Positions 47,546-59,699 of a stretch of DNA of 64,000 nucleotides are shown in pieces; within the stretch, counting starts at the first letter, position 1; every line of letters starts with the position of its first letter. The notes under the pieces were generated by a model, which was not told the DNA's origin, searched no databases, and worked only from the letters and a program-made list of their open reading frames with translations. The translations under genes were made by a program, and so were the position numbers. This DNA is from Capsicum annuum (Eukaryota; Streptophyta; Magnoliopsida; Solanales; Solanaceae): positions 346,824 to 410,823 of the forward strand of contig NW_025851322.1 of the NCBI RefSeq assembly GCF_002878395.1, given 5' to 3'.

Positions 47546-49357
47546 AGGTCACATGCAAAGAATTATTGTCAATAACCATAAAGGTTATCATTCCACAAGC
47601 TTTATAGGTGACTTAAAAGGGTTGCCATATCAATACAAGATTACATAGTTGCAGGGACTGTTCTACATAAAATATCGTCAGTATACAAAAGGGTTACCCC
47701 ACTTTGAAGACATATTCAATCGACAAATGAGATAATTGTGCAACTACCAAAAGAGTTGTTGTGCCTGTTATTGTAGGTTATTTCCTTCCTAAAAGGTACA
47801 TGAGAGGTCAAATTTGCTTTTTAGGCAGTAACTCACGTGAAGATATGGTAAAAGTCTATATATCCTTTTGTGAATTATGTTTAGTACTAACTATCTTTGT
47901 CTGAGGTATTGCCAAGAGCATTGAGAGGATGAAAGTCTCAAATTAAAACCACAGGTACGGACGACTCCAAAAAGGATATGGCATAACTGAAACTTTTTCT
48001 TACCAGTAAAATAGGACATATTCTAGAGAGGGAAGTCAAACTCTTTGGATGCGAGCTAAAGAAAGATCGCCACCACCATCTAACCATACCCCTATTAGAA
48101 GGCATATGGGTATTTTGGTATATTTTGGTTTCAGCTTCACCTTTGAGATATTTTTAAACTCATGCCGAGGGTAAACTTCACTTCTTTTAAATTTTAGTGA
48201 TAGGGAACCTAGAGTTTTGGAAATTATGTTCAGGTAAGTTCTTGACTATGGATGTGAAGGATCCCATAATCATGGTTAAGAGGTTACAAGCCTCTTTTTT
48301 GCAACTCCATCAACTTGTCACTCATCCTGAGCCAAAGATCGTCTGAAATAAAAAACGACCTTTTCTACCGATTAAGTCAAACTACAAATAGTCTAATTCC
48401 CTCAGTCTCGAGGATTTATGGGCTGGGCTCTATGTAAAAAACTCTATTGCATTCCAACCTCCCCCCAAATCCTACTATTCTCCAGCTTTTTTATTTTATC
48501 AAAAACTCCAAAATTGATATAGCTTGTGAATTCTTCGGAAATCATGCTTTAAATCAAGCTTTATAAACTACAAGTGGCCTAAATTCTCATGTAACCTAAG
48601 ATATATAGTAAAACTGATACAAGAACGACCTATGAAGTGCTAAAATAGCCCACAAAATGGCACAAAACAGTCCACTATCACGAGATGAACAAGCAACACA
48701 ATATGGAAAAAGGATGACTATAACTAAGAGGATATATAGTTAGACATAATGTACTACACGTTATAGGAACTAAGATGTATATTAAACATCAAAACACAAA
48801 CAACATGAATACAAGACACCTACACTCTTACAGATACCTCAAGGGAATCAAAACTCCCAAGCAACCATCGTTTCTAAGCAAGTTAACAACACTAGGATTC
48901 CACCTTGCCACAAGTATTCCACCTTGCCAAACACTCTCAATGAGTTTACAAGATATATCATCAAAGTTCTAAATGAAAAAATGACCTAAATGTTATATTT
49001 ATATACTAGGGCAACACTTATTACAAAAATGACCAAAAGGCCCTTAATAAGCCCAAACAAAGGGGCGGCCTTATAGTGTACTCCTTGGACGGTTTTGGAG
49101 TGTTGGGACTTGTTCTCAATATTTCAAAGCTTGTTCCTTGGATGAGCAGCCCCACAAGCTTGGGTCTTCACTCACGTTTTCATGTCCTCGAGTGCTAATA
49201 TACCTCTTTAACCCGTATAAAACCAGATAATGAGGTCCGTCCATAACTCCAAAACTCGTGCAAAAACTAACCTCATTTAAAAATGGATTTGCGATCAAAC
49301 AAAAATTAGGAACATAAAACTCCCTTTACCCAGGGTTACTTACATCCACCCTACCCA
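47546..49357 (+). other. T1 3' untranslated region
   Basis: No domain recognised. Open frames at 48775-48972 and 49116-49298 are short and unsupported. Confidence 0.5.
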
Positions 49358-49372
49358 AAGCAAGGGGGAAAT
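49358..49372 (+). promoter_or_regulatory. Polypurine tract of T1
   Basis: AAGCAAGGGGGAAAT lies directly before the 3' LTR start TGTTGGCAC, where plus-strand DNA synthesis would be primed. Confidence 0.8.
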
Positions 49373-50009
49373 TGTTGGCACTTAATTTTTGCCCTCCATA
49401 ACTAAGTTTAATTCCTAGTTTCTTCGATTTTCAAATAAAATTATAACATTTATTTTTTCTGGATAAAAGCTTTTCAAATTATTTATCTGGATAATTTTAC
49501 CATTTTAAGTGAAGATTATATATTATCGTATTCAATTATACGAAACTATATAATTTTATTACTTAAATATTCATTTTACGAAATATCAAATTTAAATCAA
49601 AGCTTATCTTGAAAATAAATTCAAATAGTTAAAATGTGCATTTAAATATAATTTGTTCATAAAAATAATTTATTTGGAAAAAATATTTGTTTGATTTTCA
49701 TTAAATCATGAAGCTTGGGATAATATTAAGTTTTAATTCATCTCAAATTACGGTCCATTTTAGTCAATACGTTAAATTTCGTCACAATTGAAATAAAATT
49801 GGCTACAACTGTAATATAATTAGCCAATTGATATTTGATTGGGCCAAAATTTAACTTGAATTGCCTAAATTTTCATGTAATGGCTATTTGATAAATAGCC
49901 CAAGTCAAAATTCACCATTTCCCAGCCCAACTCCTGCTAAGCCCAACCGAACAACAGTTGAACCCTTACTAGACGTCCCAAAAAGCCCAAAATGGCTAAC
50001 CCAGCCTAC

Positions 50010-52375
50010 TGTAATGCCTCAAAAAATGGGTCCCAGAGCATGACATGGTGCTTGAGGTTATGAGTATCCCCAAGCTAATCCTTTGAACCATTTTCATTCA
50101 GTTTAACACAAATCAATGGGGTTTCCATAAATAACCCTCAAATATCAACAGAGTAATCATCGTCCAAGAATAAAAGAATTTCAGAAAGATAACAAAATAT
50201 GACTTATTAGTCAACTCCCAACATCTATACTAGTCTGACAAGCCTCTAAGAAAATCAATAAAACCAGCGAGCCATTAAGACATGCCCCAACTGACTCATA
50301 CTCAGTTATCAAATGTAAACAATTCTGTGAAACTAACCTCAGACATCACGTCCTTGGAACATGAGGACTCACCACAATAGAGGATATAGAACAGTGTGCC
50401 CGAAGAATCACTATCAAACCTGGAACTGAGCACTGGAACCTACATTCCGAGAAAATGCAGCCCACATCCAAAGATGTGAGTTGTATAAACATCATCATCA
50501 TAAATATTTATAAGAAATATGCAGGATGTATGAAAGACTCACATAGCCCAAAGAAAATCATCATAATCATGAGAGGATGAAATAAGTACTAACACATGTG
50601 AGTCATCATATAATTTGTCAATCACTTTCAGTTCATCAAGAATATCAATTCTCATAATGTAAATATCATTTAAATCTTTCGAAAGAATAACTTTTACAAT
50701 TCCACTTTCAAATTACTTCACCATTCACTATAGACACAAGGAAACACACACACTGAGAGATCCTATAACTGACATAAACCATGTGAGCTACATGGAGTCC
50801 AACATACAACCCACGTTGGGGAGAGCCGTCCTATCCTTTCCATCGGAGTAGGACTATTGATATCAAATCCATATAAACTAGTGATCACTATATAAATCAG
50901 CCTCAGGCTCACTCTTACGGGGGCACGTAGTTCTAGGGAAGTAAGGTCTCTTTGTACCTCCCACTCGATGCTAAAGTTTTCTCCCGGACTTAGCTCAGAT
51001 CATTTCAAAGACAATCCACAACAAAATAAATTTAGTAATAAATAAATATACATCGGGAGCCACCATGCTTCCCATCTATCATAATCAACCACATTGTGGA
51101 TTTCTTTCACACTCGAGTTCAAAACAACTCCATTAAGAACAAAAGGTCAAATCATTTAAACTATCTCAAATATTCAACACCAACGTGCTCATAATGCACA
51201 CATTCTCAAAAAAGCACAATTTCCAATGGGCATTCATGACTTAAATCTCAAAATCATGATAAATATCGTTCAAGATTCATGCTTTATATCTCCACACATG
51301 TAAATTTATCTTTCAAAATCATAAACATCATGATTTCATAATAATCATCATAAGATATGGGTTCATACTTCAAATTCATAAAAATCAAATAAAAATCATG
51401 CCTTTGTAAAGAAAATTACTTTTGGGCACAAGAACGAAAGAGAGTTCTTGTTGAAAAACCCCACATACCTTGAATGATGAACTTTAGATCGATACTCTTT
51501 TTTGAGATGTTAATCGTGCCTTTGAATGATGGTTCTTGGAGTTCTTGAACTAGGAACTTGGAATCTTAAATAAATTTGCAGAATTAATAGTGAACTTTGG
51601 AGGTTCTTTAAGTTGGATGTAGGAACTTAGGGTTTTCTTTTTGAGGGAATTTGATGAAATATAACATATAATGCTTCTAATAGGCTTTAATATAGGGTTT
51701 GGAAGGATTTTGGGTGAGGGGTAATGACCAAAACGCCCCTAAAAATCAAATAATTCTCGAATCTGTCTTTGGTGGACTATTTTGATAGTCTGAAGTAGAT
51801 CAACCATAACGTTTTACTCCGATATCCAAATTGGATAAAACCAATTTCATTAGAAAGAGGACTCTCAAATTTTTCCATTGATATATAGTATCTCGCCAAG
51901 ATCACTGTGTACAAGGAGTTATGATCGTTTGAAGTTGGCCCAAAAATTCACTTTTGATAGGCTGATGTAGATCGACCATAACGTTTGCTTCGATAGACAA
52001 ATTGGATGAAACTAATTTCATTGGAAGGAGGACTCGCAGAACTTTCCGTTGATATATATTAGATCACCCAGATCATTATGTACAAGGAGTTATAATCATT
52101 TAAAGTTGGAGCAAAAATACGTCAGGCCTCTGTATTTTTTCCTGCATGTTTTATTGTTCACTACTATTCACGGTGCGATCGGAATGTTCATAACTCGTCG
52201 CTCGGGTGTCCGTTTTGGATGATCCACATATCTTTGGAAAGTTATTCGATACTCTACGCAATGGTGGGTCATAATCTAAGACATTCCACACAAAAAATTT
52301 ATAAATCATTCTAGAAGATATAACCCAACACGTTTACACACAAAATTTCAATGAAAATTTTTTTGGGGTATTACA
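50010..52375 (-). repeat. G2 3' LTR (left end)
   Basis: Starts TGTAATGCCTCAAAAAATGG and ends TTTGGGGTATTACA. It lacks ~45 bp present in the other LTR (around 57927-57972). Confidence 0.9.
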
Positions 52376-52619
52376 TCATCCCCCCTTGGAAACATTCATC
52401 CTCGAATGATGCTAGACATGCCAAGATTAGATAGGTAATAGAGCATACAACTGAAACCATTCATTAGACTCATCACCACATCGTTTCTCACTCCGAATGC
52501 AACATAGAATGCATAAATTCAAGAAACTACAGCTGAACACATAATAAATGACAGTTGAACTGCTGCAACTTTTATCAAAAGTACATGATTTAGGAAAAAA
52601 CAGTACCTTCGGCTTGATC

Positions 52620-53870
52620 GGAGTTTCCGAAAAATAGGTGCGGGTACTTGGATAGCATATCCGCCTCAGCTTCCCAAGTTGCACCCTCAACAGATTGGTT
52701 TCGCCACAACACCTTGACCAAGGGAACTTCTTTGTTCCTTAGTCTTCAAACACTGAAATCAAGAATCTCAACAGGAATATCATCAAAAGAATGATTTTCT
52801 TGAATGTCAGCACTCACAGAGGAATCCACTACCACAGCATCGTTAATATGCTTTCTAAGCATGGAGACATGGAATATTGGATGAACAGAGGAAAACTTGG
52901 AAGGCAACTCGACCTCATAAGCTACCTTACCAACACGGCTAAGAATTTTGTAAGGACCAACATAACGGGGACTACGCTTCCCCTTCTTTCCGAATCTCTT
53001 CACCCCACTCATGGGTGAAATTTTTAGATACACTAGGTCACCAACTTCAAACTCAAGGTCTCTCTTTCTAACATCCGCATATGACTTCTGACGACTCTGC
53101 GTAGTTTTCAACCTTTCCCTAATCAACTTAACTTTTTCTATAGCCTCAAATACCGAATCAGGACCACTCACAGCCGCTTCACCAACCTCGAACCAACCTA
53201 TGGGTGATCTACACTTCCTTCCATATAAGGCTTCAAACGGAGTCATACCAATACTAGAGTGGAAACTGTTATTATAAGCGAACTCTATCAACGGTAAGTG
53301 ATCATCGCAACTTCCCTTAAAGTTAAGTGCACAAGCTCTCAATATATCCTCTAAGGTATGGATGGTCCGCTCAGCCTAACCATCGATCTGCGGATGAAAA
53401 GCAGAACTCAAAAGTTCTTGGGTACCAAGACCCTTCTGAAAAGCTTTCCAAAATTACGAAGTGAACTGAGTACCCCCTATCAGAAATAATAGACAAGGGA
53501 ACTCCATGCAGTCTGACTAGCTCTCAGATATACAATCTAGCATAATCCTCAGCAGTATATAAAGTATGAACAGGCAAGAAATAAGCAGACTTAGTCAACC
53601 TATCAACCACAACCCAAATGGAATCATGATGGTGTCGAGAAGGAGGTAAACTAATCATGAAGTCCATATTTATCTCTTCCCACTTCCAGGTGGGACTACT
53701 AAACTCTTGCATCATACCACCAGGTATTTGGTATTCAACCTTAACCTGTTGGCATCTTGCACACTTAGCTACAAATGCTGCTATATCTTTCTTCATAACA
53801 TTTCACCAATAGATTTCCCGCAAGTCTCGGTACATCTTGGTGGCACCAGGATGAATAGAATATCGCGCCC
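52620..53870 (-). pseudogene. G2 integrase with GPY/F region and chromodomain-like tail
   Basis: It starts near 53870 with HPGATKMYRDLREIYW, then a TGA, then MKKDIAAFVAKCARCQQVKV, completing the HHCC zinc site. Catalytic residues are visible: Asp in INMDFMISLPPS, Asp in SIISDRG near 53485, and Glu in DG-stop-AERT near 53377, where CAG has become TAG. Then PLIEFAYNNSFHSSIGMTPF, the GPY/F block (RYVGPYKILSRVGKVAYEVE), and after a TGA the tail RLRNKEVPLVKVLWRNQ. One 198-residue frame is intact (53342-52746). Frameshifts lie near 53520-53800. The enzyme would insert element cDNA; the tail may target heterochromatin. Confidence 0.9.
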
Positions 53871-53926
53871 CGTGCACTTTAGCCCTAATCCTTTGTCTCA
53901 GATCATCAACATTTGGGACACACAAT

Positions 53927-54640
53927 CTACCCTGCAATCTCAACACACCATCTTCCCCCTTGGGAGAAAACCTCTATTTTTTGGTCCTTGACTGATGACT
54001 CCTTTAGTTTGACCAAACTAGCATCTAAGTATTGCTTTTCCTTCACTTCCGAAACCAAAGAGGATTCAGAACCACTCTGAACCCCTATACTACCTTCAGC
54101 AGAGTCAAAAAACCTAACCCCCAATCTAGCCAAATGATGTACATCATGAGCCAACTTTTTCTTACCTTCTACAACATGCGAAACACTACCCATGGAAACT
54201 CTACTTAGGGCATCCGCCACAACATTGGCCTTGCCCGGATGGTACAACATACTCATATCATAGTCCTTTAATAATTCTAACCATCGTCTCTACCTAAGAT
54301 TCAATTCTCTCTGGGTAAACACATACTACAAACTCTTATGATCAGTGAAAACATCAAAATAGAGACCATACAAATAGTGTCTCTAGATTTTCAAAGCAAA
54401 CACAACAGCAGCCAACTCAAGGTCATGGGTGGGGTAATTTTTCTCATGGTGTTTCAACTGTCTAGAAGCATAAGCTATCACCTTACCCTTTTGCATCAAT
54501 ACGCAACCTAACCCAACTCTCAAAGCATCACAGTATACCACAAAACCATCAACACCATCAAGCAAAGTCAAAATAGGGGCTGAAGTGAGTCGAGTCTTCA
54601 ACTCCTGAAAACTCTTCTCACAAGATTCGGACCATAAGAA
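53927..54640 (-). pseudogene. G2 RNase H and connection region
   Basis: It runs [54 protein letters not shown] then TAG (from TGG), RHYLYG, TDHKSL then TAG (from CAG), and finally [21 protein letters not shown] one-base indel in an A-run near 54648 separates it from the reverse transcriptase. Otherwise the order is complete. RNase H removes the RNA strand during reverse transcription. Confidence 0.88.
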
Positions 54641-54642
54641 CT

Positions 54643-55407
54643 TTACTTTTTTTGGGTCAAGCGAGTCATAGGAGACGCTATATAGGAGAAACCCTCAATA
54701 AAACGGCGGTAATAGCCAGCTAAACCCAAGAAACTTTGGATATCAGTCGGAGAAATAGGTCTAGCCCAATTTCTAACAGTTTTAATCTTTTGGGGATCAA
54801 CTCTAACAGCCTCGGAAGAAATGATATGACCTAGAAAAGCAACTGACCTTAACCAAAACTCACACTTACTAAACTTGGCAAATAACTTGTGATCTCTAAG
54901 GGTTTGCAAGATAGTTCGAAGATGATCAGAATGTTCATCCTTACTACGGGAGTACACTAGTATATCATCGATGAACACTATGAAAATCATATCCAGATAT
55001 GGTCTGAACACTCGATTCATAAGGTCCATAAAAGCTGTTGGGGCATTAGTTAACCCAAAAGACATAACAAGAAACTCAAAATGGCCATAACGAGTTCAAA
55101 AAGCAGTTTTTGGGATGTCACACTCCCTAACTTTGAGTTGATGATAGCCAGAACAAAGGTCTATCTTTGAGAAATAACTTGCATCTTGCAATTGGTCAAA
55201 CAAATCATCTATTCTTGGAAGGGGGTACTTATTTTTTACGGTGACTTTATTCAGTTGGCAGTAATCAGTGCACATACGCAAAGAGCCATCTTTCTTTCTC
55301 AGAAATAACACTAGAGCACCCCAAGGAGAAACACTGGGCCTTATGAAACCAATATCTAGTAGATCTTTGAGTTGCTCTTTCAACTCCTTAAGTTTTATAG
55401 GGGCCAT
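54643..55407 (-). pseudogene. G2 reverse transcriptase
   Basis: Two open pieces in the same frame (55407-55096 and 55065-54643) are separated only by a TGA near 55095. The first carries [40 protein letters not shown] and [19 protein letters not shown]. The second carries [20 protein letters not shown], the catalytic [16 protein letters not shown] and [16 protein letters not shown]. All core motifs are present. Confidence 0.92.
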
Positions 55408-55749
55408 ACGGTAAGGAGAAATAGAAATTTGCTGAGTATCGGGAAGAAGATCAATCTCAAACTCTATCTCTCTATCAAGAGGTATCCCTGGGAGCTTATT
55501 TGGAAAGACATCAAAAAACTCATTGACGACGTTAACAGACTAAAGATTTGGAGTCTCAGACTTAGTGTCTTTGAATCTAACCAAATGGTAAATACACCCC
55601 TTGGAAATAAGCTTTCTAGCTTTGAGGTAAGAGATAAAATGACTCTTGGGTAACACAGAATTCCCATACCACTCAAACACGGATGCACCTGAAAACTGAA
55701 ACTTAACCACTCGTGTCCGACAATCAATAGAGGCATAAGAAGAATACAG

Positions 55750-55992
55750 CTAGTCCATACCTAGAATCATATCAAAATCTACCATGTCTAACTCAATCAG
55801 ATTAGCCAATAAGACTCTATGAAGAACGATAATAGGACACTTTTTATACACTTTCTGGGCAACAATCGAATCACCCACTAGGGTAGAAACTAGGATAGGC
55901 TCAGGAATAATCTCAGGACTCATTTCAAAATTCACAGAAATCAAAGGTGTAACATATAAGAAAATAGATCCAGGATCCAACAAAGCATACAC
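55750..55992 (-). pseudogene. G2 aspartic protease
   Basis: MYALLDPGSIFLYVTPL contains the retropepsin active-site stretch (LLDPGS), followed by VGDSIVAQKVYKKCPIIVLH and DFDMILGMD. It is open over 80 residues and then runs into stops before the reverse transcriptase. It cuts gag-pol into mature parts. Confidence 0.88.
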
Positions 55993-56029
55993 ATCAAACT
56001 GAAATATACGAAATATACCAGTAACAACA

Positions 56030-57250
56030 TCAAGAGAGTCCTTCTGTTCCTGGCAGGAAGGTAAAGCATAAAATCTATTCTGGCATTGCCCGCCAGCATT
56101 GTTAGAAGAGGCGCCCTGAGCTAAGATTGGGCGAGTCGTTGGAACTGGAGCACTAACAGTCTAAGTCTGGGTATGAGGGCGATAGTCACGATGCCCTTGT
56201 CCATCCTGTGGACAATCTCTAACTCTGTGACCCATGTCACCACATCAAAAACAACCCCACTTCTCACTCTAACACTCACCCGAATGAGCCCTACCATACT
56301 TAGGACACAGAGGACGATTTAGCTTACTGCCAAACACTGTACTGGGACCTGGATACATATGACCTGCTACCTTGCTCCTGCCTACCTCTAGGAACGGGAG
56401 CACTAGCAGATGATGGTGTTGGCATAGACGAATAATCCTGATACTAAGGACGACTCCCTCTCGGTGATCTAGTCTGACACTGTCCGTGCTGCTCGGACCT
56501 AGCTCTCTTATTCCCTCTTATTCTATCTCTCTCTTTAATCTTGTCTGCCTCAATCTATTAGGCATGAGTCATCAGCCTAGAAAGATTTATCTCAATATTC
56601 AGCATAGAAGACCTACACTCCTTAACCACATAACTAGACACTCAAGTCACAAACTTACTCATACTAGTCCGATTATCAGCCACTAAGTCAGGAGCATACT
56701 TGGCCAACTGATTAAACTTTAGACAGTACTCCCTAACAGTTATAGAGCCCTGTCGTAGGTTCATAAACTCTTCCACCTTTGCCTCCCTCATCTCCAAAGG
56801 GAAAAACTTATCCAGGAATACATCCTGGAACTCTTGCTAAGTTGTAGGAACAACTCCCTCACCTCTACCTTTCCTCCAAGCAACAACCCAGTCATAAGCA
56901 AGGTCTTTTAACCTATACACAGCCAACTCCACACTATGTTCCTCAGATACACGCATCACCTGAGTAATCTTCCGCACCTCCTCTAAAAATAACCGTAGAT
57001 CCTCATTAGACTTGGACCCATAGAATTCCAGCAGATTCATCCGCATAAATTCACGGATCCTGGCAGTAGCTGAATCACCTTCCTGCTACTGTGGAGCCGG
57101 GGCTGGGTTGGCCTAAACATTTGCAGTAATAGCTTGGGCCAGCGCCTGAAAGGCTGCCTAAAATTTAGTATGAGACACGTTTTCATTCAATGGATCAGTG
57201 GGTTGAGGTTCCTGACCATTATTATTTCTTCTCGCTCGACGTGGAGGCAT
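56030..57250 (-). pseudogene. G2 gag with zinc knuckle
   Basis: The ATG at 57250 opens MPPRRARRNNNGQEPQPTDP. Stops at three former Gln codons (CAG to TAG) precede RIREFMRMNLLEFYGSKSNE (57085-56995). The 69-residue open piece 57046-56837 is the capsid core (SVELAVYRLKDLAYDWV). At 56200-56300 it reads CPKYGRAHSGEC and GCF, a TGA, then CGDMGHRVRDC: a double zinc knuckle with one Arg codon turned to TGA. Confidence 0.85.
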
Positions 57251-57462
57251 ATTTCTGAAAGAAGAGAGCACGAATCAATAGCAGAGAGAGACACTTTAAG
57301 TACGATAGACTTTTGAAAGAAACAATCATACTTTTGCCTAAAATGTCTTGTAGCCTCTTGCTCATAGATGTGGCGTGCTACACACCGATGATTAAGACTC
57401 TACTTAACGCAGATTGTCAGACTCCGTAGGATACCTTAAACCTTTGGATCTAATAACAAGTT

Positions 57463-59699
57463 TGTAACGCCCTGGAAAATGGGTCCCAGAGCGTCACACG
57501 GTGCTTGAGGCTACGAGTAGCCCTAAGCTAACCTTTTGAGCCATTTTCATTTAGCTCAACACAAATCAATGGGGTTTCCATAAATAACCCTCAAATATCA
57601 ACAGAGTAATCATCATCGAAGAATAAAAGAATTTACGAAAGATAACAAAATATGACTTATTAGTCAACTCCCAACATCTATACAAGTCTGACAAGCCTCT
57701 AAGAAAATCAATAAAACCAGCGAGCCATTGAGACATGCCCCAACTGACTCATACTCAGTTATCAAATGTAAATAATTCTGTGAAACCAATATCAGACATC
57801 ACGTCCTCGAAACATGAAGACTCACCATAACAGAGGATGTAGAACAGCATGCCGGAAGAATCACTATCGAACCTGGAACTGAGCACCTGAACCTATCTTT
57901 CGAGAAAATACAGCCCACATCCAAAGATGTGGGTCAGTACCATGGAAAGAAACTAAGTATATGGGGGTGTATGCAGTTGTATAAACATCATCATCATAAA
58001 TATTTATAAGAAATATACAGGATGTATGAAAGACTCACATAGCCCAAAGAAAATCATCATAATCATGAGAGAATAAAATAAGTACAATAACACATGTGGT
58101 TCATCATATAATTTGTCAATCACTTTTAGTTCATCAAGAATATCAATTCTCATAATGTAAATATCATTTAAATCTTTTGAAAGAATAACTTTCACAATTC
58201 CACTTTCAAATTATTTCACCATTCACCATAGATATAAGGAAATACACACACACTGGGAGATCCTATAACCGACATAAACCATGTAAGCTACATGGAGTCC
58301 AACGTACAACCCACATTGGGGAGATCCGGCTTATCCTTGCCATTAGAGTAGGACTATCGATATCAAATCCACACAAACTAGTGATCACTATATAAATCAG
58401 CCTTAGGCTTACTCCAATGGGGGTACGTATTTCTAGGGAAGTAAAGTCCCTTTATACCTCCCACTCAGTGCTAAAGATTTCTCTCGGACTTAGCTTAAAT
58501 CATTTTAAAGACAATCCACAATAAAATAATTTTAGTAATATATAAATATACATCGGGAGCCATTATGCTTCCCATCTATCAAAATCAACCACGTTGTGGA
58601 TTTCTTTCACACTCAAGTTCAAAACAACTCCATTAAGACCAAAGGTAAAATCATTCAAAATATCTCAAATATTCAATATCAACGTGCTTATAACACACAC
58701 TTTCTCAAAAAAACATAATTTTCAATGGTGATTCGCGACTCAAATCTCAAAATCAGGATAAATATCGTTCAAGATTCATGCTTTATATCTCCACACATAT
58801 AAATTCATCTTTCAAAATCATAAAAATCAAGATTTCATAATAGTCATCATAAGATATGGGTTCATGCTTTAAATTCATAAAAATCAAATAAAAATCATGC
58901 CTTTGTAAAGAAAATTACTTTTGGGCACAAGAATAAAAGAGAGTTCTTGTTGAAAAACCCCCACATACCTTGAATGATGAACTTTAGATCGATACTCATT
59001 TTTGAGATGTTAATATAGGGTTTGGATGGATTTTAGGTGAGGGGAATGACCAAAACGCCCCTAAAAATCAAATAGTTCTCGAATTTGTCCTTTGGTGGAC
59101 TATTTTGATAGTCTGAAGTAGATCAATCATAATGTTTTACTTCGATATTCAAATTGGATGAAACTAATTTCATTAGAAAGAAGACTCTCATATCTTTCAG
59201 TTGATATATAGTATCTTACCCAGATCATTGTGTAGGAGGAGTTATGATCATTTGAAGTTGACCTAAAAATTCACTTTTGTTAGGCTGAAGTAGATCGACC
59301 ATAACTTTTTGCTTCGATAGACAAATTGGATGAAACCAATTTCATTGGAAAAAGGAATTGTAGAGCTTTTCGTTGATATATAGTAGATCACCCAGATGAT
59401 TATCTACAAGGAGTTATGATCGTTTAAAATTGGAGCAAAAATATGCCAGGCCTCAGTACTTTTTCCTGCATGTTTCACTGTTCACTACTATTCACAGTTC
59501 GATCGGAATGTTCATAACTCGTCGCTCGGTGCCCATTTTAGATGATCCATATATCATTGGATAGCTTATTTGATACTCTACGTAATGGTGGGTCATAATC
59601 TAAGACATTCTGCACGAAAAATTTATAATTCATTCTAGAAGATAGAACCCAACACGTTTATGCACAAAATTTCAACAAAAAATTTCCTGGGGTATTACA
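57463..59699 (-). repeat. G2 5' LTR (right end)
   Basis: Starts TGTAACGCCCTGGAAAATGG and ends CCTGGGGTATTACA. Relative to the left LTR it lacks ~170 bp between two short TTAAT repeats near 59011 (left counterpart ~51513-51690). Confidence 0.9.

Larger units (their letters stand above)
50010..59699 (-). mobile_element. Ty3/gypsy chromovirus-like element G2, nearly full length (9.7 kb)
   Basis: LTRs are 50010-52375 (2366 bp) and 57463-59699 (2237 bp). The target duplication CCTAC is perfect (50005-50009 and 59700-59704). In minus orientation, a polypurine tract CCAAGGGGGGATGA abuts the left LTR, and a degraded Met-type primer site (TTGTTATTAGATCC) abuts the right LTR. All gag-pol domains are present in gypsy order, with a chromodomain-like C-terminus (LWRNQSVEGATWEAEADMLS, then KYPHLF). 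This fits the Tekay/Del group. The LTRs look alike, so this is the youngest large element in the window. Confidence 0.95.

Noticed and set aside
53707..53991. 94-residue plus-strand frame
   Set aside because: Shadow of the G2 integrase and RNase H on the opposite strand.
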